Shown here: positions 5,215 to 5,895 of the stretch, piece after piece | Layout of the letters: each line of letters opens with the position of its first letter | Numbering within the stretch: position 1 is the first letter of the stretch | Assembly: GCA_016208645.1 (NCBI GenBank) | Contig: JACQXP010000578.1 | Span: forward strand, 1 to 5,895 | DNA from: Candidatus Methylomirabilota bacterium | Lineage (GTDB): Bacteria; Methylomirabilota; Methylomirabilia; Methylomirabilales; 2-02-FULL-66-22 | DNA: 5,895 bases | Direction: 5' to 3' | Notes under the pieces: generated by a model | The model's input: the letters and a program-made list of their open reading frames with translations, nothing else | Database searches by the model: none | Told to the model about the DNA's origin: nothing | Position numbers and translations under genes: made by a program

Positions 5215-5895
5215 CAGTAGTGTACCTTCCGCTCGATGAAGCGAAATTGGAGCGCGGTGAGCGTGATCACGATTACCATCAGGATCACCGACTGGGCCGA
5301 AGAGCCCCCCAGGTCGAGGTTCATGACCCCGTCGGTGTACACCTTGTAGATCAGGGTCTCGGTGGCCTTCGCCGGCCCGCCTCCGGTCAGGGCATGAATC
5401 ACTCCGAAGGTATCGAAGAAAGCGTAGACCATGTTCACCACCAAGAGGAAGAAGGTCGTCGGCGAGAGCAGGGGGAAGATGATGCTCCAAAACGCGCGCC
5501 CAAGGCCGGCATCCATGGAGGCCGCCTCGATGACCGACCTGGGGATCGCCTGCAGGCCGGCGAGAAAGAAGAGGAAATTGTAGCTCACCTGCTTCCAGGA
5601 AGAGGCCAGGATGACCAGCAAGAGCGCTTGGTTCCCGTTGAGCTTATAGTCCCAATGCATCCCGAAATCGTTGAGCCAGCGGCCGATGACCCCGATGTCC
5701 GGATGGAAGATAAACAACCAGAGGCTGGCGGCCACAGCGGGGGCGACGGCGTACGGCCACATCAGTAGCGTTCGGTACACGTGCGTCCCCCGGATTTTTC
5801 GGTCCGCCATCACTGCGAACAGGAGCGCCACTCCCATAGGCAGGGCCGCCACGGCGGTCGAAAAAATGACGGTGACTTGGACCGATCCGAGATAC
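5214..5895 (-). CDS. ugpA: UgpA, inner-membrane permease, C-terminal part (cut by the right edge)
   Basis: This is the MalF-type permease partner of UgpE. The window shows 226 residues and the stop; the first visible residues, YLGSVQVTVIFST, align with about residue 69 of E. coli UgpA, so the N-terminus and first membrane helix lie outside. Strong UgpA blocks follow: MWPYAVAPAVAASLWLFIFHP, SSWKQVSYNFLFFLAGLQAIP, FFLLVVNMVYAFFDTFGVIH, GGPAKATETLIYKVYTDG and, at the end, LQFRFIERKVHY. The EAA loop reads IEAASMDAGLGRAFWSIIFP. Against E. coli UgpA it is one residue short, at the place of the conserved Gly after Asp (GAT GCC at 5513-5508); UgpE keeps this Gly. The stop overlaps the ugpE start. The GTG at 5852 is only an internal codon, because the frame stays open to the edge. 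Confidence 0.96.
   Translation of the reverse strand, partial: YLGSVQVTVIFSTAVAALPMGVALLFAVMADRKIRGTHVYRTLLMWPYAVAPAVAASLWLFIFHPDIGVIGRWLNDFGMHWDYKLNGNQALLLVILASSWKQVSYNFLFFLAGLQAIPRSVIEAASMDAGLGRAFWSIIFPLLSPTTFFLLVVNMVYAFFDTFGVIHALTGGGPAKATETLIYKVYTDGVMNLDLGGSSAQSVILMVIVITLTALQFRFIERKVHY

Noticed and set aside
5215..5490. Extension of UgpE upstream of 5214
   Set aside because: The extra residues overlap ugpA in another frame and do not resemble any permease. The TGATG junction is a normal coupled start.

Overview
The window holds a cluster for uptake and use of sn-glycerol 3-phosphate (G3P) and glycerol. All supportable genes lie on the minus strand, so they are read from the right edge to the left. 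The DNA is GC-rich, the coding regions have strong GC3 bias with long antisense shadow ORFs, and the binding protein carries a cleavable Sec signal peptide. This suggests a Gram-negative-type bacterium with a periplasm, such as a proteobacterium or a high-GC candidate phylum. The sequence alone does not fix the taxon.

Layout from right to left: (1) the C-terminal three quarters of a UgpA-type permease, cut by the right edge; (2) UgpE, overlapping the ugpA stop by one base (TGATG); (3) about 250 bases with a hairpin after ugpE, a weak possible promoter and a doubtful 37-codon small ORF; (4) a single-chain protein with an N-terminal minimal nucleotidyltransferase (MNT) domain and a C-terminal HEPN-like helical region; (5) 29 bases later glpK, glycerol kinase; (6) 415 bases without a gene, holding short degenerate repeats that run into the glpK stop codon, then a good sigma70-type promoter and a roughly 155-nt leader with two strong hairpins; (7) ugpB, the periplasmic G3P-binding protein; (8) the first 38 codons of another MalF/UgpA-type permease, cut by the left edge.

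UgpB captures G3P (or glycerophosphodiesters) in the periplasm, UgpA and UgpE form the membrane channel, and GlpK makes G3P from glycerol, so both routes feed the same pool. The ATPase UgpC, GlpD and the glycerol facilitator are not in the window. The MNT-HEPN gene is the outsider.

Points worth a second look: a terminator-like stem in the ugpB leader, and a second hairpin beside its ribosome binding site; a perfect 16-bp inverted repeat that would bury the start of the left-edge permease; the presence of a UgpA N-terminus at one edge and a UgpA C-terminus at the other (two transporters, or one gene in a tandem or circular unit); loss of one residue at the conserved glycine of the UgpA EAA loop; a glycerol kinase without the arginine used by E. 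coli GlpK for fructose-1,6-bisphosphate inhibition; and an MNT-HEPN protein with Tyr where HepT toxins have the catalytic His. No tRNA, rRNA, CRISPR array, insertion sequence or plasmid origin was seen.
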